DNA from: Ignavibacteriota bacterium
GTDB lineage: Bacteria; Bacteroidota; Ignavibacteria; Ignavibacteriales; Ignavibacteriaceae
Reading direction: 5' to 3'
Assembly (NCBI GenBank): GCA_013285425.1
Contig: CP053447.1
Location: 2,238,001-2,302,000, forward strand
DNA length: 64,000 nt
Program-made: the position numbers and the translations under genes
Notes under the pieces: generated by a model
Seen by the model: the letters and a program-made list of their open reading frames with translations, nothing else
The model's database searches: none
What the model was told of the DNA's origin: nothing
Part shown: in pieces, positions 52,321 through 62,846 of the stretch
Layout: the number at the start of each line of letters is the position of its first letter
Position numbering within the stretch: the first letter of the stretch is position 1

Positions 52321-53313
52321 CTATTGCTGATGATTCAATGTTTCCCATAATACATCAAGAAGATAATCAAGCCCCTGCCCTGTAACTGATGAGAAAACAA
52401 AAGTCGGAGTTTTAATTTTTTTGAATTTTATCTTGTTCAGGCTATCTATTTCTTTCTCCTGAATAAGGTCTGATTTTGAAAGAGAAACAATTATTTGTTT
52501 TTCAACCAATTTCTTACTGTATTTTTTTAATTCATTATAAAGTGTATTAAAATCCTTTTGATAATCTTCTGATGTAATATCAATCAGAAAAAGTAAAATT
52601 TTTGTCCTTTCAATATGCCGTAGAAATTTTAATCCTAATCCTTTTCCCAGATGAGCACCTTCAATTATTCCCGGAATATCAGCAACGGTAAAACTCTGAA
52701 AATCCTTGTAACTAACAATACCGAGATTCGGCTCTAAAGTGGTAAAAGGATAATCCGCAATTTTAGGTTTAGCAGCAGAAATTTTTGAAATCAATGTTGA
52801 TTTTCCTGAGTTTGGAAATCCAACTAATCCAACATCTGCAATAAGCTTTAACTCAAGCACTAATTTTGCATAAGTGCCGGGTTTACCTTTTGTTGCAAAT
52901 CGTGGTGTTCTCCGGGTGGGGGTAGCAAAATTACTGTTTCCTTTACCACCAGTACCGCCATTAAATAAAACTTTTCGTTCACCATTTTCTGATAGATCCA
53001 AAATGACTTCATCAGTTTCAGCATCTTTAACTATTGTTCCTGTTGGAACTTTTATTATTACATCTTTTCCATTCCTGCCATCTTTAAGTGAGTTAGCACC
53101 TGGTTGACCATTACCGGCAAAGAATTTTCTTTTGTACTTAAAATCTAAAAGAGTTGAAAGATTAGAGTGGGCTTCAAAAATAACACTGCCGCCTCTTCCT
53201 CCATTTCCGCCTGAAGGACCGCCTTTAGGAACATATTTTTCTCTTCTAAAAGCAACGGCTCCGTCCCCGCCTTTACCTGAGCTAACTTCAATATGAGCAA
53301 AATCAATGAACAT
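52321..53313 (-). CDS. obgE: GTPase ObgE
   Basis: A 330-residue Obg. The glycine-rich Obg fold starts at FIDFAHIEVSSGKGGDGAVAFRREKYVPKGGPSGG. The GTPase domain has GFPNSGKSTLISKIS (G1, near 165), DIPGIIEGAHLGKGLGLKF (G3) and SKSDLI in place of NKxD (G4). It acts in late 50S assembly and stress responses. No C-terminal OCT extension is present. It follows an acidic-protein gene after 12 bp. Confidence 0.95.
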   Translation of the reverse strand: MFIDFAHIEVSSGKGGDGAVAFRREKYVPKGGPSGGNGGRGGSVIFEAHSNLSTLLDFKYKRKFFAGNGQPGANSLKDGRNGKDVIIKVPTGTIVKDAETDEVILDLSENGERKVLFNGGTGGKGNSNFATPTRRTPRFATKGKPGTYAKLVLELKLIADVGLVGFPNSGKSTLISKISAAKPKIADYPFTTLEPNLGIVSYKDFQSFTVADIPGIIEGAHLGKGLGLKFLRHIERTKILLFLIDITSEDYQKDFNTLYNELKKYSKKLVEKQIIVSLSKSDLIQEKEIDSLNKIKFKKIKTPTFVFSSVTGQGLDYLLDVLWETLNHQQ

Positions 53314-53325
53314 TAAATTTGAACA

Positions 53326-55119
53326 TCAAATATCAACATTAAAAAACTTAGCAACCGCACCTTTTAACATAGCAGCTTCTTTGCTGTGGGGTTTAATTCT
53401 TGCATATTTAAAAACATTATCAAGTATTCTGCTTGCTTCTTCATAATTACTGCATTCGCTCATTTTCTCCACTGTATTAGCAAAATCCTCGCTGTCAGAA
53501 TTAAAAAGATTTTTTATGATCTTATCAATTTCCTTCTTGGATAAAAAACTAAAAATATCTTCAGCTCTGCTTTTTAACTTTGATTTATAAGCATTATCAG
53601 ATTGTTCTTCTTTTTCTTCAGTAACAGCCGGAGCGAGATCTTTATTAAAATCAATTTTCTCCAAAGATATTCCTTCATCCTGATTTTCCTTGATTTCCAA
53701 TTCATGTTCAAGATTTAATTCATTGGTATCGGAATCTGATTCTGCTTCTTGATTTACTGCAAAATCAGTTTTTAATGAATCAGTTTCATCATCAATTGAA
53801 ATCTCAAGTTCATTATCATAAAAGTTCAGCAAATCTTCCTGTTCTTTATCATCAAGAATAATTATTTCCTCATTACTATCTTTATCAATTTCCTCAGTAA
53901 GATTAAATAACAATTCTTCTTCAGTTAAAGTCTCATCTTTAACAGGTTCCATTAAATCAATTTTCTCAAGATCGTTATTTAAAGTTTCGCCTTCTTCTTC
54001 AAAAACTGTCTCTTTAAACTCTTCGTTCAAAACAACAATATGATCGGGAGTTTTATCATCTTTAATTCCATCATCGGGAATCATATTCGGAATTTGAGTT
54101 TCGATTATTTCATCATGTTTTTCATCTTCTGAAACAACAAATTGAGATTCATCTGAACTTTGAGTTGCTTCCACATTTAATTTTTCATCACTTAAATCTG
54201 TACTTTCTGCTTTCTCCATATCCTGCAAAGAAGTTTCTTTAACTTCCTCCTCATCATCCATAAATTCATCTGGTGTAATCTCATTTTCTAAAGGGTTTTC
54301 AAAATGCTTATCATCAGATAATTTCTCTTCCTTTTCTGTTTCTTCAACAAAAATAGAATCAATATTCAAGGTTGAATACAAGACTTTTCTAACTTCATCA
54401 ATATCAGCTTTCTTTTTACCAGTATTTGCATAACCTCTTTTTAATTTAAATATAAGCTCAGTAAGATTTTTTTCTTTCAAGAAATGTTCAACCGATTCGA
54501 TTGTAACAGAAGATTTGTTTAATCCGCCAATACTGAAATAATCCGCAATTGCATAAAGCGCATTATCTACAAGTTTGCTTTGATGCAGCATAAAAAGCTC
54601 ACGATCAATTTTATTGACTATCAGCTCAAACTCAGTAACAGAAACATTTAAGATTTTTTTCTTGGATAAATACGCCAGAAAGACATTGTTCAGATATTCG
54701 TAGTAATAAGTATAGTTGAACATCAGTTGTATTTCATTAACAGAAACTGATTTGTTATTACCAAAAATTAATTTGGATAAAGACCATTTTGGTCTTGCAA
54801 CATAATTGGCGTTAAACGAAACAGCTTGCAGTATTATGTTTTTAATATCCTCATAAGAAATTTTCTTTGTTTTCTTTATCTCTGTTCCGATAAGATTAAA
54901 ATAGTTTGAGATCTCTTTTCCGGAATAATCAAACAAAGAATTTTCAATGAGTTTTTTACGATCCTCATAAATGAGATAATCAATCTCTCCTTCCACATAC
55001 TTTTTTATCGATGGATGAATATCAGTTGCAAGTATCTTATCAACTGTTATAAAAGAACCTAATTCTTTTACCTTATTCAGGGTAAAATCACTTATGAATT
55101 TTATTTCGTTTTCAAACAT
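53326..55119 (-). CDS. Large acidic protein of unknown function, upstream of obgE
   Basis: A 597-residue soluble protein. Residues 1-270 are helical with mixed charge, residues about 275-500 are extremely rich in D and E with many coiled or disordered stretches (DDEEEVKETSLQDMEKAES), and the last 80 residues (SFLSKKEIDKIIKNLF, then AAMLKGAVAKFF) form a compact helical end. There is no signal peptide, membrane helix or recognised domain. It is 12 bp from obgE and probably co-transcribed. Such composition suggests an interaction scaffold. Confidence 0.6.
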   Translation of the reverse strand: MFENEIKFISDFTLNKVKELGSFITVDKILATDIHPSIKKYVEGEIDYLIYEDRKKLIENSLFDYSGKEISNYFNLIGTEIKKTKKISYEDIKNIILQAVSFNANYVARPKWSLSKLIFGNNKSVSVNEIQLMFNYTYYYEYLNNVFLAYLSKKKILNVSVTEFELIVNKIDRELFMLHQSKLVDNALYAIADYFSIGGLNKSSVTIESVEHFLKEKNLTELIFKLKRGYANTGKKKADIDEVRKVLYSTLNIDSIFVEETEKEEKLSDDKHFENPLENEITPDEFMDDEEEVKETSLQDMEKAESTDLSDEKLNVEATQSSDESQFVVSEDEKHDEIIETQIPNMIPDDGIKDDKTPDHIVVLNEEFKETVFEEEGETLNNDLEKIDLMEPVKDETLTEEELLFNLTEEIDKDSNEEIIILDDKEQEDLLNFYDNELEISIDDETDSLKTDFAVNQEAESDSDTNELNLEHELEIKENQDEGISLEKIDFNKDLAPAVTEEKEEQSDNAYKSKLKSRAEDIFSFLSKKEIDKIIKNLFNSDSEDFANTVEKMSECSNYEEASRILDNVFKYARIKPHSKEAAMLKGAVAKFFNVDI

Positions 55120-55349
55120 TTTTTTATCTTTCAGTTTGATTGGTTAGTAAAAATATAAAAAAATCCTGAATATGACTATGCCCAGATTATTGAATTAGTT
55201 GATTGAGTATTAAGTAAAATCAATTAGATAATGTTTTCCAATAAACCGAATAATACACTTAATTATGCGGGTATAACTACAAATTTTGAAATTTGAACCA
55301 CATTATCCTGATTTTATAAATCCATAATCATTTTGTTTTTAAAACAAAA

Positions 55350-55371
55350 AGGCGATTCTTTCGAATCGCCT
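55350..55371 (-). terminator. Intrinsic terminator after sdhB
   Basis: Stem AGGCGATTC/GAATCGCCT with a 4-base loop. On the minus strand it is followed by TTTTTGTTTT. It lies 20 bp after the sdhB stop. Confidence 0.85.
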
Positions 55372-55391
55372 GAATATTATTGCTTTATTTT

Positions 55392-56162
55392 TTAATCAAC
55401 AATTTCTTTGGATTTTACCTTTGCTAAAACATATTCACGATTCATTCTTGCGATGTTGCTGACAGAAATTCCCTTTGGACATTCAGCTTCGCAGGCATAA
55501 GTATTGGTACAGCTTCCAAATCCAAGTTCATCCATTACCTTTACCATTCTTTCAACTCTGCGATAACGCTCCGGCTGTCCCTGAGGGAGTAAAGCGTATT
55601 GTGATACTTTAGCCGAGACAAATAGTACAGCTGAAGCATTTTTACAAGCAGCTACACAAGCCCCGCAACCAATACAAGCAGCGGCATCCATTGCAAGACT
55701 TGCCTGATCTTTTGCAATCGGAATTGAGTTAGCATCCGGCACTCCGCCGGTATTTACGGAAACATACCCTCCTGCCTGAAGAATTTTATCAAAACCTGAA
55801 CGATCTACCATCAGATCTTTTATCACCGGAAAAGCTTTTGCTCTGAAAGGTTCAACCCAAATTGTTTCCCCGTCTTTAAAGTTTCTCATATGGAGCTGAC
55901 AGGTTGCAATCTTTTGCAAAGGACCATGCGGGCGCCCGTTGATTACAAGTCCACAGGTACCGCAAATTCCTTCCCGGCAATCACTTTCAAAATGTATTGC
56001 CTCCTGATCTTTAGCTTCAAGCTCGTTATTTATTTCATCCAGCATTTCAAGAAATGAAGCATCGGGTGAAACCTGAACTTTATATTCAACAAAGCTTCCA
56101 ACAGATTTAGAATTTTTTTGTCTCCAAATTTGCAGAGTTAGATTTAATTTCTTTGCTTCCAT
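55392..56162 (-). CDS. sdhB: Succinate dehydrogenase / fumarate reductase iron-sulfur subunit
   Basis: A 256-residue subunit with three cluster regions. The [2Fe-2S] site is [10 protein letters not shown] near 63-72, the [4Fe-4S] site [12 protein letters not shown] near 160-171, and the [3Fe-4S] site [15 protein letters not shown] near 215-229. It passes electrons between the flavoprotein and the membrane cytochrome b. The start overlaps the sdhA stop by one base. Direction (succinate oxidation or fumarate reduction) cannot be told from sequence. Confidence 0.94.
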   Translation of the reverse strand: MEAKKLNLTLQIWRQKNSKSVGSFVEYKVQVSPDASFLEMLDEINNELEAKDQEAIHFESDCREGICGTCGLVINGRPHGPLQKIATCQLHMRNFKDGETIWVEPFRAKAFPVIKDLMVDRSGFDKILQAGGYVSVNTGGVPDANSIPIAKDQASLAMDAAACIGCGACVAACKNASAVLFVSAKVSQYALLPQGQPERYRRVERMVKVMDELGFGSCTNTYACEAECPKGISVSNIARMNREYVLAKVKSKEIVD

Positions 56163-58072
56163 TATTTATAACTCCTTATCGCTGGTTTTACATACTCAAA
56201 TTCAAGAGGTTCTTTGTGAAGAATCCATTTATTTTCTCCGGTGAATTCCCACGCAGAAACATAAGAATATTTTTCATCGTTACGTTTAGCTTCTCCATCT
56301 TCAAACTGATATTCTTCCCTGAAGTGTCCACCGCAGGATTCATTTCTATCAAGAGCATCAATTGCCATCAGTTCACCTAATTCAAAATAATCTACCAATC
56401 TGCCTGCTCTTTCAAGAGTTTGGTTAACATCATCACCACTGCCGGGGATAGTAACATTTTTCCAAAACTCAGTTTTTAATTCTCTTATTTCATCAACCGC
56501 TTCCTTTAATCCTTTTTCATTACGTGCCATACCAACTTTATTCCACATTATTCTGCCGAGATGTTTATGAATATCATCAACAGTCCTCTTCCCTTTAATT
56601 GAAAGAAGTTTGTTGGTTAAATCTCTAACACCATTAGCAACTTTATCAAATTCCGGATGGTCTGTATTTACAAATGTCGGCTTATCACCAGCAAGATAAT
56701 TGCCCATTGTATAAGGAATAACGAAATAGCCGTCAGCTAATCCCTGCATTAATGCTGAAGCGCCCAAACGATTTGCACCGTGATCCGAAAAATTAGCTTC
56801 TCCAAGAATAAATAAACCCGGTACATTGCTCATCAGATTATAATCCACCCACAAACCACCCATAGTATAATGAGGTGCGGGATAAATCATCATCGGATAT
56901 TCATAAGGATGTTCACCGGTAATTGTCTCATAAATCTCAAAAAGATTTCCATATCTTTCTTCTATAACATGCTTACCAAGCCTGTTAATTGCATCTCTGA
57001 AATCCAAATACACTGCATGCCCGCCTTTTACTCCTCTGCCTTCATCACAAACTTCTTTAGCAGCACGGGATGAAATATCTCTGGGTGAAAGATTTCCGAA
57101 TGAAGGGTATTTTCTTTCAAGATAATAATCTCTTTCATCTTCGGGAATATCATTTGGATTACGCATATCACCTTTTTTCTTTGATACCCAAACTCTTCCG
57201 TCATTTCGTAAAGATTCACTCATCAAAGTAAGTTTTGATTGTGAATCACCATGTAACGGCAGACAAGTCGGATGAATCTGAGTAAAACATGGATTTGCAA
57301 AATATGCACCGCGTTTGTGTGCACGCCAAATAGCAGTTGCATTACAGTTCATCGCATTTGTCGATAAAAAGAAAACATTAGCATAACCACCGGTAGCAAG
57401 TACAACAGCGTGTGCAGAATATTTTTCAATTTCTCCTGTTAAAAGATTTCTGCATACAATCCCTTTGGCAGCACCATCAACAATTACTAAATCAAGCATT
57501 TCCCTGCGTGTAAAAAGCTTTACCGAACCATTATCAATTTGTCTGTTAAGTGCACTGACTGCGCCGAGTAATAATTGCTGTCCGGTTTGCCCTCTTGCAT
57601 AAAAAGTTCTCGAAACCTGAGCACCGCCGAATGATCTGTTATCAAGCACTCCGCCATATTCTCTTGCAAAAGGTACACCTTGAGCAACACACTGATCAAT
57701 AATATTACCGCTTACTTCTGCAAGACGGTAAACATTTGCTTCCCTCGACCTGAAGTCACCACCTTTAACTGTATCATAAAACAATCTGTAAGTTGAATCA
57801 CCATCATTCTGATAATTTTTAGAAGCATTGATTCCTCCTTGAGCAGAAATACTGTGTGCTCTTCTGGCGCTATCGTGAAAAGTAAAAGCTTTTACCTTGT
57901 ATCCAAGTTCACCAAGTGAAGCAGCGGCAGATGCGCCGGCTAATCCGGTACCAACAACAATTATTTCAAATTTTCTTTTGTTAGCCGGATTTACAAGTTT
58001 CATATTAAACTTGTGGTTAGTCCATTTTTCAGAAATATGACCGGCTGGAATTTTTGAATCAAGTTTTGTCAT
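56162..58072 (-). CDS. sdhA: Succinate dehydrogenase / fumarate reductase flavoprotein subunit
   Basis: A 636-residue flavoprotein. The FAD-binding start [21 protein letters not shown] is near 34-54, [14 protein letters not shown] holds the region for covalent FAD attachment, [15 protein letters not shown] follows, and catalytic segments [15 protein letters not shown] and [32 protein letters not shown] are present. The overlong C-terminal part is typical of the Bacteroidota-type enzyme. It interconverts succinate and fumarate. It overlaps sdhC and sdhB by one base each. Confidence 0.95.
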   Translation of the reverse strand: MTKLDSKIPAGHISEKWTNHKFNMKLVNPANKRKFEIIVVGTGLAGASAAASLGELGYKVKAFTFHDSARRAHSISAQGGINASKNYQNDGDSTYRLFYDTVKGGDFRSREANVYRLAEVSGNIIDQCVAQGVPFAREYGGVLDNRSFGGAQVSRTFYARGQTGQQLLLGAVSALNRQIDNGSVKLFTRREMLDLVIVDGAAKGIVCRNLLTGEIEKYSAHAVVLATGGYANVFFLSTNAMNCNATAIWRAHKRGAYFANPCFTQIHPTCLPLHGDSQSKLTLMSESLRNDGRVWVSKKKGDMRNPNDIPEDERDYYLERKYPSFGNLSPRDISSRAAKEVCDEGRGVKGGHAVYLDFRDAINRLGKHVIEERYGNLFEIYETITGEHPYEYPMMIYPAPHYTMGGLWVDYNLMSNVPGLFILGEANFSDHGANRLGASALMQGLADGYFVIPYTMGNYLAGDKPTFVNTDHPEFDKVANGVRDLTNKLLSIKGKRTVDDIHKHLGRIMWNKVGMARNEKGLKEAVDEIRELKTEFWKNVTIPGSGDDVNQTLERAGRLVDYFELGELMAIDALDRNESCGGHFREEYQFEDGEAKRNDEKYSYVSAWEFTGENKWILHKEPLEFEYVKPAIRSYK

Positions 58073-58743
58073 TAGTTACCTCCTCCTAATAAAAAATAAA
58101 GCGGCATTGCAGCAAATCCTAAAGCCATAATAATTGCGTAAATAGTTCCTATCTTTTTTATCCATGGAGTATATTTTTTATGATTCCATCCGAAAGTTTG
58201 GAATGCTGATTGAAATCCATGGTTTAAATGGTAACCAAGCAGGACCATAGCAATTACATATAGAACAGCGTACCACCATATATTAAAAAAATAAACAACC
58301 ATATTATAATATTGATGTTCATCAGCGAATCCCATTGGATCCGAGACATTAAATCTCCAAAAAAATGTTCCAAGATGAATAACAAGAAAAATAAAAATAA
58401 TTGATCCTGTTAAGAACATAGTTCTGGAGAACACATCGCTATTTTGAGGTGATCCATTAATTTGATTTCGTTGTCCTTTTGCTTTTTTATTGGATATCCA
58501 TAATCTTGTTCCGTTAAGAATATGAATAACAAAAGCCGCAAGTAAAACTATCTCGATAATACGAATCAGTGGTTTGATTGCATCCAATGTCAGTACATAA
58601 GCATTGAACGCATCAGCACCAAAAAATAAAGTAAGATTTCCAATTAAATGGATAACTAAAAATATCAGTAAAAAACTTCCGGTCAGTGCCATCATAAATT
58701 TTTTACCGATAGAAGAATTAATAAATTTGAATACCCAGCCCAT
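58072..58743 (-). CDS. sdhC: Succinate dehydrogenase / fumarate reductase cytochrome b subunit
   Basis: A 223-residue membrane protein with five helices. Histidines for two hemes are seen in [35 protein letters not shown] and [14 protein letters not shown], the pattern of single-chain type B cytochrome b subunits. It transfers electrons between menaquinone and sdhB. It starts the sdhCAB operon and has a strong AAAGGAG site before its ATG. The operon has no second membrane subunit. Confidence 0.93.
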   Translation of the reverse strand: MGWVFKFINSSIGKKFMMALTGSFLLIFLVIHLIGNLTLFFGADAFNAYVLTLDAIKPLIRIIEIVLLAAFVIHILNGTRLWISNKKAKGQRNQINGSPQNSDVFSRTMFLTGSIIFIFLVIHLGTFFWRFNVSDPMGFADEHQYYNMVVYFFNIWWYAVLYVIAMVLLGYHLNHGFQSAFQTFGWNHKKYTPWIKKIGTIYAIIMALGFAAMPLYFLLGGGN

Positions 58744-58958
58744 TAATAGCTCCTTTTAAATGAAGATTGATTATTAGCTGTTATTAACTTTAAGTTGATA
58801 TTGTATAATTTATAGTAAGATTGTTCCAGGAGGAAATATAGAAATTTATTCAGAGACATTCGAAATTAAATATGTTTATTAAATGACACCAAAACTTAAT
58901 TGCAACATAGAAAAAAAAAGTTATCACAAAAAGTACTTTTGCAAAATTTTTTATTTTA
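58744..58958. other. Intergenic region between sdhC and the B12 locus
   Basis: No gene is visible. It is AT-rich with A-runs near 58912-58930 and holds the divergent promoters for sdhCAB (minus) and the B12 locus (plus). I can name no further element. Confidence 0.5.
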
Positions 58959-58990
58959 TTTGAACCGTAAAAAATTTAAGTGTATTTTTG
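58959..58990 (+). promoter_or_regulatory. Bacteroidota-type promoter of the B12 locus
   Basis: TTTG at 58959-58962, 20 bp, then TATTTTTG at 58983-58990, a full TTTG/TAnnTTTG -33/-7 pair. Transcription would begin near 58997, just before the riboswitch. Confidence 0.65.
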
Positions 58991-59009
58991 TGCACGTTCT
59001 TTGAACAAG

Positions 59010-59192
59010 ATTTACGGTGTCCCACTCAATCTTTTTGAGCAAGGGAAATTATAGGGAAGTCCGGTGAATCGCATCAGGCGAAAATTCCGGCGCTGTCGCG
59101 CAACTGTAATTATCAAAATGTTAAGTGTTATTGTTCGATGAAATTAAATGAGTTCTGACATTTTGCTAAAAGCCAGGAGACCTGCCGTAAAT
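59010..59192 (+). ncRNA. Cobalamin riboswitch
   Basis: The conserved core includes GGGAAGTCCGGTGAATC, the region GCTGTCGCGCAACTGTAA, and the B12 box AGCCAGGAGACCTGCC at 59171-59186. The P1 strands ATTTACGG (59010-59017) and CCGTAAAT (59185-59192) are complementary and close the structure. It precedes a TonB-dependent receptor by 126 bp, so B12 repression of outer-membrane uptake is expected. A hairpin at about 59269-59306 before the start codon could be the expression platform. Confidence 0.95.
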
Positions 59193-59318
59193 CATTTAAT
59201 CAATTACCTTCGCGTAAAAGGCAAGATTAACGATTTTCTCCTTACTTCACATCGTTTTATCTCAACTTAAAAACCGCGGAGTTACTTTAATAAAGTTAAT
59301 GGTTTTAAAGTCATTTTT

Positions 59319-61277
59319 ATGTTTTCAGAAGTATCTTCAGTGAGAAAAAAGATAAGCTGTCTTTTTTTTACATCCTTGTTTTTGTTATCAGGCAATTCTT
59401 TTTGCCAATCGAATGATACTTTAAAAACGTATCAGTTAGACAATATTATTGTTACAGCTACAAAGTTTAATACTGATTTAAAAAGCTCACCAAATAAAAT
59501 TGAAATTATTGATGCTGAATTAATTAATAATTTTAATGGCAATCGTTTACCTGAAATCTTAAATAATTCATCATCCGTTTATATCAAATCTTACGGCGCA
59601 ACCCCAACATTAAAAACAATTTCTTTCAATGGATTAGGAGCAGAGCATACTTTAATTCTGGTTGATGGAGTAAAAATAAATTCATTTCAGAATGGGCAAA
59701 TAGATTTATCACTTATTCCTAAAGAAAATATCGAACGAATAGAAATTGTAAATAATGGAATGAGCTCGATTTATGGAAGTGAAGCTATAGGCGGCACAAT
59801 CAATATTATTACTAATTATAAAAACCCATTTTATAATGATGATAATTTTAATGTTAAAGCTAATGTTGGTTTAGGCTCATTTAATACTTCAAGATATGGA
59901 CTAACTTTTAACAAACGTCTTAACAATTTTAACATCAATGTATTTTATGATTACGAAAAATCAGATGGAAACTTTGAGTATTATTTTAATAACGGCAGCA
60001 CTTCACAGTTAAAAGATCGGGAAAATGCCGCTTATAATCTTTATGATTTTGGAATAAATTCGCAGTTATTTTTTAATAACACAAACAAAATAAATTTTTA
60101 TTCAACATTTTCGTATCAAAATAAACAGGTACCGGGAATTGAAACCGGAACACCTCCATCAAAAACTAATCAAAAAGATAAAAACTGGAATAATATAATT
60201 TCATTTGAAAAAATATTTTCTGATCAGGTTATTCTTAAAGCGAATTTTAACTTTCAGAATAACTTGCAGAACTATCAAATTAAACCTGTAACAAATAGTA
60301 ATTATAAAAATATTGTTGCAAGTTTTGCACCTGAATTACAACTAAAGTTTTCAAATTTTGATCTTATAACCGGTTACAGTTTTGCTTATGCTGAATTGAA
60401 AAGTAATGAAGTAGAAAGTAATTCAAGAAGAAATCAACACGCTCTATTTATATCCACAGGCAGCAGTGCTCTTGATAATCTTAAGTTATTTTCATCAGTC
60501 CGTGTCGATCATTTCTCTGATCTTAAAAAGAATGCTTTGACATCTAAGATCGGATTAAACTACAAGCCTTTTGAAAAAATCGATTTAAATATAAGAGCGA
60601 ATGTTGGTAATAATTTTAGAGCACCAACATTTAATGATCTTTACTGGAAAGAATCTGGCAATCCTGATCTTAAACCTGAAGGATCTTTTAACTTTGAAAC
60701 CGGTTTTACAAGCGGGATTGTTTTTTTTATACCGATACAATTCGATTTTACATACACACATATAAACGCCAAGAATAAAATTATGTGGATACCTCAAAGG
60801 AATTTGCTGTGGACGCCAATAAATATTGCATCATCAGAATCAAATAATTATTTGATTAATATTTCCATAAATCAAAAACTAAACGAGCAAATTAATATAA
60901 GATTTAACTCAGGCTTAAATCTTATCAATTCAAAAAAAACAAATGAATCATTTTCCGGTGATCCATCAAAAGATAAATATTTACCCTACCTGCCATTGCA
61001 AGCTGTAAAACTTGGCTTAATGATAGATTACGATTTAGCTAGTCTGAATTTTTTCTACACACATACTGGAAAAAGATTCTCTGATTTTGAAAATATAAAA
61101 TCAATGAAATCATTTAATATTTTGGATGGAAATATCTCATTCAAATTAAAATTTTGGGAAATCGCATCTACACTAAAACTTGAAGTAAATAATATTACAA
61201 ATGCCGATTACCAAACTATATCGGGATACCCAATGCCATTAAGAAATTACTTTTTAACATTATCAATAAATTATTAA
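59319..61277 (+). CDS. btuB: BtuB-like TonB-dependent vitamin B12 receptor
   Basis: A 652-residue outer-membrane receptor. The signal sequence ends near FCQ (about 30). The plug domain has LDNIIVTATKFNT near 43-55, VDGVKINS and GSEAIGGTINIIT near 150-162. The beta-barrel ends in YFLTLSINY with an aromatic terminus. It would import corrinoids with TonB energy. A cobalamin riboswitch lies directly upstream and a BtuG-like propeller gene follows after 9 bp. A GTG at 59340 is a possible alternative start that would leave a shorter signal peptide. Confidence 0.9.
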   Translation: MFSEVSSVRKKISCLFFTSLFLLSGNSFCQSNDTLKTYQLDNIIVTATKFNTDLKSSPNKIEIIDAELINNFNGNRLPEILNNSSSVYIKSYGATPTLKTISFNGLGAEHTLILVDGVKINSFQNGQIDLSLIPKENIERIEIVNNGMSSIYGSEAIGGTINIITNYKNPFYNDDNFNVKANVGLGSFNTSRYGLTFNKRLNNFNINVFYDYEKSDGNFEYYFNNGSTSQLKDRENAAYNLYDFGINSQLFFNNTNKINFYSTFSYQNKQVPGIETGTPPSKTNQKDKNWNNIISFEKIFSDQVILKANFNFQNNLQNYQIKPVTNSNYKNIVASFAPELQLKFSNFDLITGYSFAYAELKSNEVESNSRRNQHALFISTGSSALDNLKLFSSVRVDHFSDLKKNALTSKIGLNYKPFEKIDLNIRANVGNNFRAPTFNDLYWKESGNPDLKPEGSFNFETGFTSGIVFFIPIQFDFTYTHINAKNKIMWIPQRNLLWTPINIASSESNNYLINISINQKLNEQINIRFNSGLNLINSKKTNESFSGDPSKDKYLPYLPLQAVKLGLMIDYDLASLNFFYTHTGKRFSDFENIKSMKSFNILDGNISFKLKFWEIASTLKLEVNNITNADYQTISGYPMPLRNYFLTLSINY

Positions 61278-61286
61278 AGGAGTGCT

Positions 61287-62606
61287 ATGAAGAATCTTTT
61301 AACGTTTGTTTTGTATATTTTGATTGCATTTAGTTTAAATGCTCAGCAATTGAGCAAAGTTTATGTGCTTTCAGAAGGTGGCTTTAGTACCGGCTCATCA
61401 ATGTTATCTCTATATGATAACCAATCGAGTAATTTTATACAAAGCATATTTTCACCGGGTAATATTGGCTTGTATCCTGATGGACTGGTTTATCACGAAG
61501 GTTATCTTTACTTAACTGAGCAAGGCAGTTATGGAAGCAGCGGAAAAATATATAAACTTGATACACTCGGGACAGTTATAAGTTCTGCAACAGTCGGAAC
61601 AAATCCTTACTCTCTTGCAATAACCAATGATAAAATTTATTTAACCAACGGATCAGTGGGTAATGTTTCTGTTTTAAATCTTAATGATTTTTCTTTTGTT
61701 AAAAACATTACTGTAGGAGTTTATCCACAAGAAATAATAGCCCACAATAATAAAGTTTTTGTTGCAAATACAAGTGTTTGGGGCGGAGGTTCCGATTCCA
61801 CAGTTTCAGTTATCGATCCTGCAGTTGATTCTGTTATTGCAACAATTACAGTTAAAAAAGATCCATCATCATTTGCGATTTCGAATGACGGTTACTTATT
61901 GATCGGCTGTCCCGGAGATGAAACAGAAGGCAAAATATTTAAAATAGATGTTTCAACATACCAGGAAGTTGAAAACTACAGCGTTTCTTTTTATGGATTC
62001 GGCAAAGATATCTTTGTAGATAAAAACAGTGACAATATTTTCTTCATTTCATATCTGAATGATATTGTAAAATTTGACTTAACCAACACTAATGCTTCCG
62101 TTGTACTATCATCCGTATATCCAAACAATTATTATTATGGCTATGCATTTGATTATGTAACCAAACAACACTTTGTACTGGATGCAAAAAACTTTATTCT
62201 TAATGGAACTCTCAGTATTCTCGATAGTTCTTACACAGTAAAAGGAACATATCAAGCAAGTGTTGCACCAAGAAGATTACTATTTAAATATAACACTCAA
62301 CCTTCATCAATTGATGATAATTTTATTGCAACTTCATTTTTGCTAAATCAAAACTATCCTAATCCGTTTAATCCAACTACCAAGATTAACTGGCAAATGC
62401 CTGTAAGCGGACAAACATCTCTAAAAATTTATGATGTACTTGGAAATGAAATTACAAAGTTAGTAGATGAGTTTAAATCTGCAGGAAGTTATTCAGTTGA
62501 TTTTAATGCAAGCAGTTTATCAAGTGGTGTTTACATTTACATTCTCAGTATTACAAATGGTAACCAGGAATTTATATCCTCAAGGAAGATGACGCTTATT
62601 AAATAA
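61287..62606 (+). CDS. YncE/DUF5074-like beta-propeller, BtuG-like, with T9SS anchor
   Basis: A 439-residue exported protein. The signal peptide ends near LNAQ (about 19). Residues about 22-340 contain repeated propeller blades (LYPDGLVYHEGYLYLTEQG, TNPYSLAITNDKIYLTNG, VYPQEIIAHNNKVFVAN). The C-terminus is a T9SS sorting domain with NQNYPNPFNPTTKINW and GVYIYILSITN. Position in a riboswitch-controlled operon next to a BtuB-like receptor makes it a BtuG analogue, the B12-capturing surface propeller known in Bacteroides. Here a T9SS tail replaces the lipoprotein anchor. Confidence 0.82.
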   Translation: MKNLLTFVLYILIAFSLNAQQLSKVYVLSEGGFSTGSSMLSLYDNQSSNFIQSIFSPGNIGLYPDGLVYHEGYLYLTEQGSYGSSGKIYKLDTLGTVISSATVGTNPYSLAITNDKIYLTNGSVGNVSVLNLNDFSFVKNITVGVYPQEIIAHNNKVFVANTSVWGGGSDSTVSVIDPAVDSVIATITVKKDPSSFAISNDGYLLIGCPGDETEGKIFKIDVSTYQEVENYSVSFYGFGKDIFVDKNSDNIFFISYLNDIVKFDLTNTNASVVLSSVYPNNYYYGYAFDYVTKQHFVLDAKNFILNGTLSILDSSYTVKGTYQASVAPRRLLFKYNTQPSSIDDNFIATSFLLNQNYPNPFNPTTKINWQMPVSGQTSLKIYDVLGNEITKLVDEFKSAGSYSVDFNASSLSSGVYIYILSITNGNQEFISSRKMTLIK

Positions 62607-62624
62607 AAATATGTAGAGGTTTTT

Positions 62625-62846
62625 ATGTTAAAAGATATTCTAAGAATTGCCAAAAAAAACGGGATTGTCTTATCAGACAATAAATTTATCTATCAAAATA
62701 AGGAGATTGGTTTTTCAGATTTTATCTTTTATGTAAATAAAAATAAGTTTAAAACTGGAATTGAAGGGGCAATCATAAACTCTAAGCAGATTTTATTTAA
62801 TGTTGATAAAATTTCATTAGAGATAATGTTGAAAAATGTTAAATAA
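62625..62846 (+). CDS. Unknown small protein in the B12 locus
   Basis: A 73-residue, charged protein with no signal peptide, membrane helix or metal motif. The phrase IAKKNGIVLSDNKFIYQNKEIGFSDF is the only distinctive text. It starts 19 bp after the propeller gene with a GAGG site and overlaps the next start by 11 bases, so it is probably translated from the same B12-regulated mRNA. The function is unknown; a role in corrinoid uptake or handling is inferred from position. Confidence 0.5.
   Translation: MLKDILRIAKKNGIVLSDNKFIYQNKEIGFSDFIFYVNKNKFKTGIEGAIINSKQILFNVDKISLEIMLKNVK

Noticed and set aside
58996..59006. GTTCTTTGAAC palindrome as a LexA-type site
   Set aside because: It lies between the -7 element and the riboswitch, is only 11 bp and is more simply leader sequence; nothing ties it to DNA damage.
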